Position numbers and translations under genes: made by a program. Below are positions 8,394 to 17,076 of a DNA stretch of 17,076 nt, piece by piece. Each line of letters opens with the position of its first letter. The stretch's first letter is position 1. Origin of the DNA: Rhizopus sp. PT2906 (taxonomy: Eukaryota; Mucoromycota; Mucoromycetes; Mucorales; Rhizopodaceae); NCBI GenBank assembly GCA_025529335.1, contig JAMYHX010000691.1, positions 1-17,076 of the forward strand, given 5' to 3'. Below the pieces are notes generated by a model. The model had not been told where the DNA came from and ran no database searches. It saw only the letters and a list, made by a program, of their open reading frames with translations.

Positions 8394-9417
8394 GGAATAA
8401 ATGTAATCAAACTGCTGACCTTGGTCATGCGCCCAAAATAATCAAAAGATCTAATAATGGATTTAATAAAACATATTAATTGATGCAAAAAAAAAAGTAC
8501 AAATAATAATGTAGAAGTTGCCCCATCTTACCAACATTATTCTATTATTTGTGTAAGCCGATGAAGTACCAAAGCATCAGTTTAAAGATCTTGTTCCCTC
8601 CCTTTTTTTATACTTCCTCAAGAGATAAATCTATTGGTAATAAATAAACATAGTTGATAATAATAGTAACAATGAAAATACATCCCTTTTTGTTAATCAA
8701 AAAAGCAAAATAAATTGTCTTTCTTTGGTATTACAACCATTAGTTTGTTCTAGAGCATTATGTCCTCTTGCTCCCCATACTATTTTGAGGTCACATTACA
8801 ACGTTACACGCTTTTATATAGGGTAAGTGCGCTTGGTAGAACCTCTTTAAACAATAAATAACTTTGGATGGAATATGAAACGGTGTTACACTTTTTAAAT
8901 ATAAAAGCGCGGCGCTTATCTTGTAAGACGGAGGCCAAGCTTCATAAATTGGCTTGAAAAAGCTGTGAGAATGTTACTTCAAGCTTGCATAAACGTATGA
9001 CTAATGCATGTACAATCAGATAAGCTTCTCAGCTGCAACAAACACTTGTGTGGCAAGTTGCTTATCTGTGGTGACAAATTGTGTAATTGATCTGTATGGG
9101 AATGGCTTTAATGCGATAACTTGAACAGGCGTTTCAATTGGTGTATATGTTGTCATGGTAAAAAAAAAATGTGTAGAATGGTTACGCAAACAATATTTTA
9201 CACGATTTCCAAAGAGGTATTTGTTAATACAGGCACGCGGCGCATGTGATTGGTCCTCTTTAGAGAATGCAGTAAACTATTAGAGTATAGTTAATAGAGC
9301 CCTTCAGGGGATAGTCTTGACTAATAGCTACAAGGCTAGTTTACAGTAGCAACGTTTGTCTTTGGAAAATATCAAGAAACGGAGCCTTAAAGCACTGTTT
9401 TTTTTTTTCTTTACAAA
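8394..9417. other. AT-rich upstream region of the 9418 gene
   Basis: No reading frame here is convincing on either strand. Poly-A and poly-T runs are frequent, as near 8486, 9160 and 9400. A pyrimidine-rich tract (about 9399-9412) directly precedes the ATG at 9418, as is seen before other starts in this window. Three GATA-type sites lie at 8915-9067. Confidence 0.5.
8915..9067. promoter_or_regulatory. Cluster of three AGATAAG (GATA-factor) sites
   Basis: AGATAAG occurs at 9018-9024 on the plus strand and as CTTATCT at 8915-8921 and 9061-9067. Fungal GATA factors (nitrogen, iron and light regulators) bind HGATAR, often in clusters. The distance to the ATG at 9418 is 350-500 bases, plausible for a promoter. 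Function is inferred only from the motif. Confidence 0.3.
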
Positions 9418-11143
9418 ATGACAACATTGCATATCGATGAGGAAGAATCAGACATTTTCCTCTTGAACCGAAAGAAACGTGAATCAGAGAGTGAATTAGA
9501 GAAATTACATAAAGAAACAATACCTGATATTCCTCTGAGTAAAGCACTTCATTTACTAGCCAATGTTCATGGACAGGTGTTTGACAAAGCTATTTCAACC
9601 ATTCGACAATCAAGTCCATTAGAGCTTTCTGTAAAAATAGGAGAGTGTAACTATATCAACTTCTCTCTCTCTCTCTTTTTTTTGCTTCTCTAACTGTATT
9701 CAATATAGCACCTACCGTCAAGGCTTTGCTATCGATAGAAAGTTATCTTGAAACTAATAAGTTTAAGCATGTCTATGAACCTTTGAAAGAAAAGGTATGA
9801 TACATATATTTGTATAGATACAATGTTTCATTGTCAAAATTAGTTTTTAAAGCGTAGTCATCAACATGAATCATCCATGAGAATCATTGGTTATTTTCTA
9901 CTTTACTCAACAAAGCATCAGTCTACAGCAAGGGAATTCATTTATCAAGAGTTATTGACTGATAATAAACGTGATCAGCTAGCAGCAGTAATACTGCTAC
10001 AGTTTCTTTACGCGAAATATATCATAAAAGAAGATCATGCTGACTTTGTGTATACACTTGTGCCTCTTTTTGTACAAGTGACTGAAAAACACAGGCAAGT
10101 CATGACAAGAATATAAGGGCAATCAAAATTGACATGTAGACAACGTAGTGCGTCACCTACTCTACTTTCATGTTCTGCGTACGAGCTATCCCTTAATTGC
10201 TGTTGGTATATCTACGATCGTCTAAGGCGACCTAAGATCAAAGAGGATAAAGCAATAGTAGAAGTTGAACCCTTGAATGTGGACCAGCAACTAGAAGACA
10301 TACTTTGTCAAACAAAGAAGCTGATTGACATAATACAAAGAGTAATAAAAAAGAAGGAGAGAGAAGCATGAATCATTTAATAGCTAAACTTCTATTTATT
10401 TAACGAATTAGTGGCATACAATGAAAGATGAAGCTGGTACTCTCGCATATCAAGAAATAGGTGAACTTGTTGCATCTCTCAAGAACAATTCAGGTAAATG
10501 CCTAAAGAAGGGTAATCCATGACAATGCTAAATGAATAATGTAGTAAAGAGTACAACTACTCTTGAATTTATCGCCACGTATTTGGTACCAAGACTAGTA
10601 CTTCATGAAAAACCATTATCACAAAAGCGACAGGAATCCATCTTGTCATACAAGGTAATAAGATCAAAGGATGAATGGTTAAATAAACTAAAGAGAATAT
10701 ATAGGAGGGTACCTCATCTGTCTCACTTTCTGCAGCCAAGATACTTTTGTTGCTCATTGTACAAAATGGTCACTACTTTAAGACGCCACAAGAATTGACG
10801 GCTTTAAAAGACAAGTTTGAAAAGGAATACAACCGGGTGGTAATCTATAACACGTATTCTCTTTTTTTGCAAGTAAATAATAGTCTGCATTAGGTACAGG
10901 CACAGTTTAACGATACAAACAGTATTATTTTTCAACTCTATATTTATCTACCGGATCTTTGTCCACCACCTTACAGCTGCTTCAATCACTCATCTAATAG
11001 CCAATGTAGTAGGTGTATATCCAGAACAAGGAGTCAACAATGGCAGAAAGCAACATTTTATATATAGAGTCACTGTCAAAGAAAGATATCAATCTTACTT
11101 TAGAATGCGCCTGACTGTTTCATCAAGAAAAGAGTTATTGTAA
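9418..11143 (+). CDS. Uncharacterised helix-rich protein, nine exons
   Basis: I cannot name this 429-residue protein. Exons: 9418-9646, 9709-9794, 9844-10094, 10140-10341, 10412-10493, 10545-10654, 10705-10839, 10894-10921, 10977-11143; every junction is in phase and the model ends at TAA 11141-11143. Intron 3 (10095-10139) is a GC-AG intron with the strong AG|GCAAGT donor. The N terminus is acidic then basic (HIDEEESDIFLLNRKKRESE). The rest is leucine-rich and apparently all helical, with paired hydrophobic helices (for example KALHLLANVHGQVFDKAIST; MRIIGYFLLYSTKHQ; DQLAAVILLQFLYAKYI; SLSAAKILLLLIVQNGHYF), compatible with an ARM/HEAT-like or other alpha-solenoid fold. No signal peptide or clear membrane span. 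It converges on the mitochondrial uS15m gene with 63 bases between stops. The coding call is strong; the function is unknown. Confidence 0.75.
9662..9675. repeat. (TC)7 tract in intron 1 of the 9418 gene
   Basis: A TC microsatellite followed by T-rich DNA, upstream of the acceptor CAATATAG at 9708. As in the APSES intron, a simple repeat supplies the pyrimidine tract. Confidence 0.7.
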
Positions 11144-11206
11144 ATACTTTATTTTAATTAGGTCCTTTTTCTTTATATAAACAGTGTTTTATTCTTTTTC
11201 TTTTTT

Positions 11207-12026
11207 TTACAGAGTAATTTCTCCTTCAACAGCTCTGGGCTGTAATCCTAATTGTTCTAAGCATGTATAATATCTTTGAGGATCTTTTGATTTAAGGTAT
11301 TTCAAGATCTTTGCACGGTCATGAACCATAGTACGTAACTGTTTGTAATTATGCTTATCTTTACGATGTTGGCTTAAATGATTATTCAAGTTATGTATAC
11401 GAACAGTCAGGATGGCAGCTAAAAGAATACAACGAGTTAGAAGAATATATATAGGATCGTATCGCATCTTACCTTGCACTTCTGGGCTACCAGTATCTCC
11501 TTCCTTTCGTTTAAACCAGTCGATGGCTTTATGAATATTGTAGATCTGTACTGCCTTCGCATTTCCGTTTTGAAGACTAATGATCTTTTGTAATGTTTCT
11601 ACCTTGTTCTGTTCCTGCTTCAATGCTGATTCCATACCGTCAACAGCGGCTGTATGACTAGCTTCCACTACTTTTTTAGGTGTTTCTTCAAATAAAAACT
11701 GTTGGTCCTTTTCGTCCAAGAAGTGCATATATCCAGTTTTGTGCTGTTGGTAGGCATCGGCTGGTGTCAAAAGGGTTTCAAAAAAGGGAGCTGGCCGACT
11801 GACGATAACGGAAGGCTTTGTGCGTTCGAGTTCGGCTATTTTGGCTGCTCGCTTGGCAAGATTTTCTTTCTTGACTTGTTTAGGGTGCTTTTTGGCAAAG
11901 GAAGCAGCTGAACTGTGGAATTCGTGTTTGAAGACGCTGCTAGTAGCTGCAAAGAATTAGTGTCAAGTAATTGTCTTTATTTTCTTTTTCTTTACCAGAG
12001 CGACATGAGGACAGACGACTCAACAT
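11207..12026 (-). CDS. Mitochondrial small-subunit ribosomal protein uS15m
   Basis: Component of the mitochondrial 30S-like ribosomal subunit, binding small-subunit rRNA in the matrix; yeast counterpart Mrps28. Exons on the minus strand: 12026-11996, 11946-11473, 11418-11207, giving 238 residues. The N terminus (MLSRLSSCRSATSSVFKHEF) is Ser/Arg-rich without acids, typical of a matrix-targeting peptide. Residues 161-168 DTGSPEVQ are the hallmark of S15, followed by AAILTVRIHNLNNHLSQHRK, then DKHNYKQLRTMVHDRAKILK, YLKSKDP and YYTCLEQLGL, the complete S15 fold in order. The roughly 130-residue extension before the S15 domain, partly coiled-coil-like (ESALKQEQNKVETLQKIISL), is common in mitochondrial members. 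The first exon encodes only ten residues; a 49-base intron splits the targeting peptide. The gene is divergent from the exopolyphosphatase gene. Confidence 0.92.
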
Positions 12027-12532
12027 GCTTTCTGTTGTAAAAAGGGAATGTCTGTGACCCTGTCAAAAGAAAGAAGTTAAAATCTTGAGCCACCGTGTGA
12101 CTGTTATTTGTAGCCCCTTTTGATGTTTAATCCCAGCGTCCACAGATCAGTGGTAGCTTTGAAGTTACAGAGATTTTATCAGTCATCTTAAAGACAAGGT
12201 ACAATCAATTTATTGCTCTATAAGTTACTTTACCAGTCGTCAAAAACAAGTCAATATCCGTTTGGAAGAATATAAAATTGAGACGTTAATAACTCAAATG
12301 CTATAATAATAAAGGTACTGCTGATAGTTTGCTATCTCCATAGACCTACAAAGGAGCTTAATAATTGATAACTTTAGTCCTGTTCACATAAGTTGATGCT
12401 CTCTCTCTCTCTCTCTCTGAGATCTATGAGGAAATGTAAAAAAAAGCAATGATTGAAGGATACTGTGTTACCTAAGCTTCAGGCATAGTTGTATTTTTTT
12501 TTTTTTTTACGTTTTTTCTTTTTTCAACCTAA
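12027..12532. promoter_or_regulatory. Divergent promoter between uS15m and exopolyphosphatase
   Basis: About 506 bases separate the two start codons. A (CT)10 repeat lies at 12399-12418 and a long T-rich tract at 12493-12527 runs almost up to the exopolyphosphatase ATG at 12533. I see no open frame with protein-like composition and no tRNA-like structure here. Confidence 0.5.
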
Positions 12533-13638
12533 ATGTCAATTGGTGAATTCCTTGCACAGCTACATTCTTCACTTGAAAAACAACCTCAAGTGATTGTCTC
12601 TGGAAATGATTCCGCAGGTATATAGAAAATAATAAGGTTAATGAAATATATGCGTCATTTTGAACATTTATAGATCTCGATTCCATCATATCCTCACTCT
12701 TGTTTGCGTACTTTAGCAACCTTCGAGATAAAACCAAGACATATGTCCCAGTTGTAAAAGTGCCTCGAGCTGATTTAGAGCTTCGGCCAGAACTAAAATA
12801 TGTTTTTGATCAAGTAGGACTTGATTATCAACAATTGGTCTGCTTGGAACAAGTGCCAAGTCAAGGCAGTGTGGTCTTGATTGACCATAACAGGGCAACA
12901 CGACCCTTTGATGATAACTGTAAATGGAAAGTCATTGGTATTTTGGATCATCATGTGGATGAAGGCTTTTATCTGGATGCACCCTTACGCGTCATTCGTA
13001 TGGTTGGGTCCTGTGTGTCTCTTGTTTTGGATCATTTTGGAAATCCACAGTTGGACGAAACCCTAGCCAAATTAGCCGCGGCACCACTGTTGACAGACAC
13101 AGTCAACTTGAGATGGGAACTAGGACGAACGACAGATTTGGATGTACAAGTGTTTGACAGATTAAAGACTCATGTAGACACAGCAGGTTACTTTAAAGAG
13201 ATTGAGAGAGTCAAGAGTGAAGTGAGTGAGATGCCAACGGAGCATATCTTACGACGTGATTACAAGGAATTTGAAGTGGGGCCATATAGAATAGGAACAA
13301 GTTCAGTCAATTGGTACTTTGAAGCATGGACTGAAAGGGATCATGGTTATCAATCGATTACTGAGACTAGTCTCAAATTTGCCAAACAAAGAAAACTAGA
13401 TTTGCAGGTGATCTTTACTGCCTTTGATCATGGACAGAACGGAGGCTATCAGAGACAGTTGGCCGTGTTTGTGATCAATGAGAAACTGAGACCACTTCAA
13501 GAAAGCCTTGAACAATCAAAAGACATTGGATTGAAACCTCTGTTTGACAACTATTATCAGCAAGAAAATATCAAAATGTCACGTAAACAAATTTGGCCTT
13601 GGATCAGGCAATGGATTGAAACTAACGAATCAAAATAA
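12533..13638 (+). CDS. PPX1: Exopolyphosphatase, DHH phosphoesterase family (Ppx1 type)
   Basis: Releases terminal orthophosphate from inorganic polyphosphate with divalent metal ions; the yeast Ppx1 enzyme is mainly cytosolic. Exons 12533-12617 and 12674-13638 give 349 residues, somewhat shorter than yeast Ppx1. All DHH-family metal motifs are present: motif I NDSADLDS (residues 25-32, split by the intron at D29), motif II LIDHN (D99), motif III ILDHHVDEG (D120-H121-H122) and motif IV LLTDTVNL (D170). The C-terminal DHHA2-like part runs from about residue 205 (LRRDYKEFEVGPYRIGTSSV) to IWPWIRQWIETNESK. The ATG at 12533 follows a long pyrimidine tract and gives the complete motif I after splicing, so it is the likely start. 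The F-box gene follows on the same strand after 116 bases. Confidence 0.92.
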
Positions 13639-13754
13639 AGTATTCATGCTGATCCCCTCTTTTGACCAATTAAAATATAGATTTATGTCAACGTGGATAG
13701 AGCAGTTGTTGTATATATACGGATTGACTTTCTTTGGCTTCTCTTCTTTCTTTA

Positions 13755-14792
13755 ATGACTTTATTCAAACGATTCAAGCGTAGTTTTAGTTCAAAGGCCA
13801 CAAAGCAGCCATTTATTACTCGACTTCCTGAAGAGCTCTTGGTTGGCATTTATCAACACTTGGATAGTCCTCAGTGCAGAAGAGCATTCACTTTGACTTG
13901 TAAGTCGTTCAGGCGTATTGCTCAACAACCAAGCTCAGTGGCTGCCTGGATGATCACACGATTTGGTCCACGGTTTGCCATCTATTATGCTATTCTTACT
14001 ATACCTGAACAATGTGATCATCGTTTCCTTCAGTATCTATTTAATGCCGGTGCAAGGGTGCCTCCTTGTTTGGTCCAACGTCTCATTCAGACCTATGGGA
14101 AACAAGAATATACACAAAAGAAAGAACGTCGATCGTCCATTCCCTATGACAGATCCGCCTTGTCCATTCAACATATACCATTTGATGGCTATGCTGCACT
14201 TATCACTCACTCACTTAAACCCGTCGACGTCCAAGGCAACATCCTCAAAGACTTTTTCACTTCATTTTCTCAAGGCACTTTACAATGGAAAAAAGAATTA
14301 GAAGAAGGCTATTTTTTCCCTATTATCACTAATGTTACAGATAACCTACGACCTATCATCAAGTTGGCTCAAGTATACCCCAAAGAGTATCAAAAGATTG
14401 CTCCTTTATTCGAATTTGACCCTACCGCTCGAGCTTCCCTCTGGCAGGCAGTGCTGAGTGTTCTCTTTGATGAAGCCTTTCGTACAAGTGAACTCACAGG
14501 GGACAGAAGGCATCAACTCAAGACGATTCAAAATATAATAGGTCAACCTGTGCAGCTGGTCGGCACATGGTCAGAACAGGCCATCTTTCTTCGTGTCTTT
14601 GGTGATTTCTTTATCAAGTACCCAAGAGGTTATTGTGATGAACATGCCATGATACGTCTACTTGAACTTCTCACTGCCTATGCTCAACCTCGCTCTTTTA
14701 CAATCAAACAAGCATTGCGTGTGATTAAAAATGACGACGACATGAGAACGGATATTAAGGATACCGTGGAGAAATTTCTTTGTAGACAATAA
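13755..14792 (+). CDS. F-box protein
   Basis: Probable substrate adaptor of an SCF (Skp1-cullin-F-box) ubiquitin ligase. Single exon, 345 residues. After a short basic N terminus (MTLFKRFKRSFSSKATK) the F-box lies at about residues 20-60: ITRLPEELLVGIYQHLDSPQ followed by CRRAFTLTCKSFRRIAQQP, with the canonical LP at its start. The next segment (AAWMITRFGPRFAIYYAI, LFNAGARVPPCLVQRLI) looks like a helical repeat with an ankyrin-like turn; the remaining ~200 residues have no motif I recognise. The substrate is unknown. The upstream frame remains open to a TTG at 13734, but the ATG at 13755 is the first methionine. An AATAAA at 14821-14826 follows the stop. The gene converges on the UBX-protein gene with 39 bases between the stops. 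Confidence 0.82.
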   Translation: MTLFKRFKRSFSSKATKQPFITRLPEELLVGIYQHLDSPQCRRAFTLTCKSFRRIAQQPSSVAAWMITRFGPRFAIYYAILTIPEQCDHRFLQYLFNAGARVPPCLVQRLIQTYGKQEYTQKKERRSSIPYDRSALSIQHIPFDGYAALITHSLKPVDVQGNILKDFFTSFSQGTLQWKKELEEGYFFPIITNVTDNLRPIIKLAQVYPKEYQKIAPLFEFDPTARASLWQAVLSVLFDEAFRTSELTGDRRHQLKTIQNIIGQPVQLVGTWSEQAIFLRVFGDFFIKYPRGYCDEHAMIRLLELLTAYAQPRSFTIKQALRVIKNDDDMRTDIKDTVEKFLCRQ

Positions 14793-14831
14793 TTTGTACT
14801 ACATCAGTCCATGTAAAAATAATAAACCCAT

Positions 14832-16653
14832 TTATTCTTCGTCATCAACAGCATCCACAACTAAGGTGGCACTTGGCCATAAGCTTGGAATATTAGACAA
14901 TGTCTGATGTTCATCAGCCTCATACTCCTTTCGAGGATAAGGGCTATGAATCGTAAACTTGTATTGATGGACATAGTCTTCAGGAGCAGACTCACAAGGC
15001 TCCACTGGTTCATTTGATTTCAGTAATGGGTAAACTTCTACAAATCTATAAAGTGTCTACAACAAAAATATGTGAATTTTATGTTGGAATGATTTATCCA
15101 AACTTACATCTAGAGTATCATGTTCACTAAATGAACGGACAACACGGTCACCATTGGCCAAACGGAAACTTAGTTTAGTCATCTTTCCTTCTTTGGGTTC
15201 TTCAGGTAGATGCGTGTACAAGTATCGAATGTATTCTTCATTCTTTTGTTTCTGAATTTCTTTTTCTCTTTGTCTCTGCTTTTCTTCTTCTTCTGCTTTT
15301 ACCAACGCTTCCTTTTCTTCTTGAGCCTTTCTTACCTAAGTTTTCATACTGATTTTTAGTATCTGTCACTCTTTTAATCATTTTATTTACTTTTTCTTGA
15401 TCAGCCTTTAAGCTTTCTCGATAGGCTCTATCTTGATCTTCTCTCAATCGACGTTCCATCTCGCGTTGTTCTCGCTCATTCTTCAATCTGTTCACAACTG
15501 CTCCGTGGCGATCGATGGCTGCATCAATTTGACTCACCAACTCTTCAGCTCGACAGGGTCCTTCCATTCTTTCGATCACAGTCATCTTGGGAGTCGAGGC
15601 TCCTAATGGCTTTTGAAGTGCGATGAGAGCTAAAAATGGATATGTGCTTGCTTGCAAGGTATAACTGACTGAAACAAAAAAAAAGTCAATCCATGTTTAT
15701 TAAATAACCAAGTCTATTACCTTTATGAGCTTCAGTTTCTCTTACATTGCCTCCCCATACAAGAATATTCTTTTCCTTGACATAGTCAATCAATTGTCTT
15801 GATGTCAATGTTTCTCTTAAAAAAAATATATAAGAATTTAAAAAGAAGTGATAAATGAGTCAATTTACCTGCAAAACAGTTCTGTGTCATCATGATCATC
15901 ACTTTGCAAGACAACCAACATGAACCTCAATTCCTTTCTTGCCTTTTCTAATGCTTGTGAATAACCACCTTGAAAGAAATCGACGTGTGTTTGGCCATAG
16001 TTGAGTTCAAATGCTTGAATGAACTCGTACGCGAGCACACGAGTATCTCTCGGAGGTCGACGGCCACCCGTGATGGATTGTTGTTGAGAAATTATGCGTG
16101 CTGATATTAATGAATAAATAAACAGGCACTCTTTGTAATTAATAATATAATCTTACATGCAAGAGAAAGAATAGACCAGGTGATATTCCATGCAACACCA
16201 AATGGCCAAAATAAAATAGATATAAAGCTAAAAGAAGAGGAAGGTATACTATTAGGTCGTGACGTGCTTGCTCTTGTTGCTGTTGTCGTCGTTGTCGTCG
16301 TTGTTGTTGTTGTTGTCTTTCTTCTCCTTATCGCTCCTGTTGTGTTATCAGCAACTTCTTGTTCCAATTGCTCTCTATGTTCTTGCTGTATATTATTGGT
16401 CTCGTATTTAGATTCAATGGCTCTCTTTTATACAAGTGTTAGATATATATTTAAAAGGGAGAAGTTGTTTAGTACCTCTAAATTCCAGTCATGTTCAATA
16501 AGTTGACCTAAGGCTTCATCTAGGTTCTTTGTTTCTGTAATGGTCTATTGAAAACCAAGTCAATAAACCACAAGTAGTGTTGTATATCATTCTTACTTGG
16601 TATTGGTTTAATACTTCTTTCTGTTGTTCAGTTAATGTGTCTAAAGAAGTCAT
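14832..16653 (-). CDS. FAF2/UBXD8-like UBX protein of ER quality control
   Basis: Homologue of FAF2/UBXD8 (yeast Ubx2/Ubx3 group): an ER or lipid-droplet hairpin protein that recruits Cdc48/p97 to ubiquitinated clients. Exons on the minus strand: 16653-16597, 16544-16476, 16424-16157, 16100-15869, 15815-15721, 15668-15391, 15335-15108, 15056-14832, giving 483 residues. Order of domains: UBA-like, residues 1-48 (LTEQQKEVLNQYQTITETKN ... HDWNLERAIESKY); Arg/Lys then twelve Thr (79-90); a hydrophobic hairpin, about 107-131, with Pro116 at its centre (FISILFWPFGVAWNITWSIL); UAS thioredoxin-like domain, about 145-285 (HVDFFQGGYSQALEKARKEL, LQSDDHDDTELFCRETL, ASTYPFLALIALQ); charged coiled coil, about 295-385; UBX, about 390-483 (KLSFRLANGDRVVRSFSEHD, SPYPRKEYEADEHQTL). 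The p97-binding FPR loop reads YPR here. All junctions are in phase. Confidence 0.92.
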
Positions 16654-17029
16654 TGATAAAGAAGAAAAAGAAAAAGAAAAAGATAGAACATGAAAACGGA
16701 ATGCTTTATTTACAGGATTTACTCTAAAATTTGACGAATCAAAATTATTTTTTAAACGCTTTATTTACCCTTTTTAAGCGAAATGAAAATAAAATTGAGA
16801 CGCAATAAGATACAATTCAATCTCTAAACCATCAACCCTTGTTTAAGACACTGAACTATTCAATATATAAAAAAAAAAAACAGCTTACGTTTCTCAACCT
16901 AGAATAGTTGAGTTATGGTTGTTGACATTGGAAATGCTGAGTAAAAAAAAAAAAAAAAAAAAAGTGAGGTTTATGTGTGTCTTTTTTTTTTCTTTTTTCC
17001 TTTTCTCTCTTTTAAAAATAAAATAAAAA
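16654..17029. promoter_or_regulatory. Divergent promoter between the UBX gene and the 17030 gene
   Basis: About 376 bases of AT-rich DNA. Poly-A runs lie near 16868 and 16942-16963, and a strong pyrimidine tract at 16980-17010 is followed by AAAATAAAATAAAAAATGG. The CT-rich block plus A-rich leader immediately before ATG suggests a highly expressed gene to the right. No protein-like frame is seen. Confidence 0.5.
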
Positions 17030-17076
17030 ATGGCTGAAGTGACAAATGCACCTTCTGCTGATCTTGGTGCTGTTGA
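17030..17076 (+). CDS. 5' end of an unidentified gene (partial)
   Basis: ATG at 17030 in a good context (AAAAAATGGCT) opens a frame to the end of the window that reads MAEVTNAPSADLGAV. Fifteen residues are too few to name the product. The pyrimidine-rich tract and A-rich leader before the ATG resemble those of abundant housekeeping genes. The gene is cut by the window edge, and an intron could begin just outside. Confidence 0.55.
   Translation, partial: MAEVTNAPSADLGAV

Noticed and set aside
13963..14301. Second plus-strand frame inside the F-box gene
   Set aside because: It overlaps the F-box coding frame completely and has no recognisable domain or splice support.
16180..16506. Plus-strand frame with long Val run
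   Set aside because: It is the antisense of the poly-Thr and hairpin region of the UBX gene.

Overview
The window looks like nuclear DNA of a filamentous fungus, most likely in the Mucoromycota (Mucorales-like). Supporting signs are AT-rich spacers, many very short GT-AG introns (mostly 43-79 bases) in small exons, a secreted GH46 chitosanase, an APSES-type transcription factor, a Dsk/UBX-type ER protein and a short F-box protein of a kind I associate with these fungi. The lineage is an inference from gene style, not from a search.

Layout. Bases 1-1488 hold an unrecognised minus-strand gene or recent relic (481-1226) and AT-rich spacer. Two plus-strand genes are packed 56 bases apart: a GH46 chitosanase (1489-3001, eight exons, 353 residues) and a Kv-beta/AKR6-type aldo-keto reductase (3058-4497, eight exons, 337 residues). 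A minus-strand StuA/EFG1-like APSES regulator (4702-5798, three exons, 323 residues) follows in convergent orientation. The 3.6 kb from 5799 to 9417 has no intact gene that I can prove, but it holds coding-like exon fragments on both strands (6479-7063 minus, 7448-8393 plus), best read as decayed or unresolved genes.

The right half is dense: a nine-exon orphan protein of 429 residues (9418-11143, plus), mitochondrial ribosomal protein uS15m (11207-12026, minus), a DHH-type cytosolic exopolyphosphatase (12533-13638, plus), an F-box protein (13755-14792, plus), a FAF2/UBXD8-like UBX protein of the ER quality-control pathway (14832-16653, minus) and the first codons of another gene at 17030.

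The genes do not form a pathway. They are a mix of housekeeping functions (mitochondrial translation, polyphosphate turnover, ubiquitin/p97 proteostasis), cell-wall hydrolysis and regulation. Neighbours share short spacers: convergent 3' ends lie 204, 63 and 39 bases apart, and divergent promoters lie at 1227-1488, 12027-12532 and 16654-17029. All exon structures were assembled by hand from reading frames, splice signals and family alignment from memory; transcript evidence would be needed to confirm them. I found no tRNA, rRNA, CRISPR array or intact transposon.
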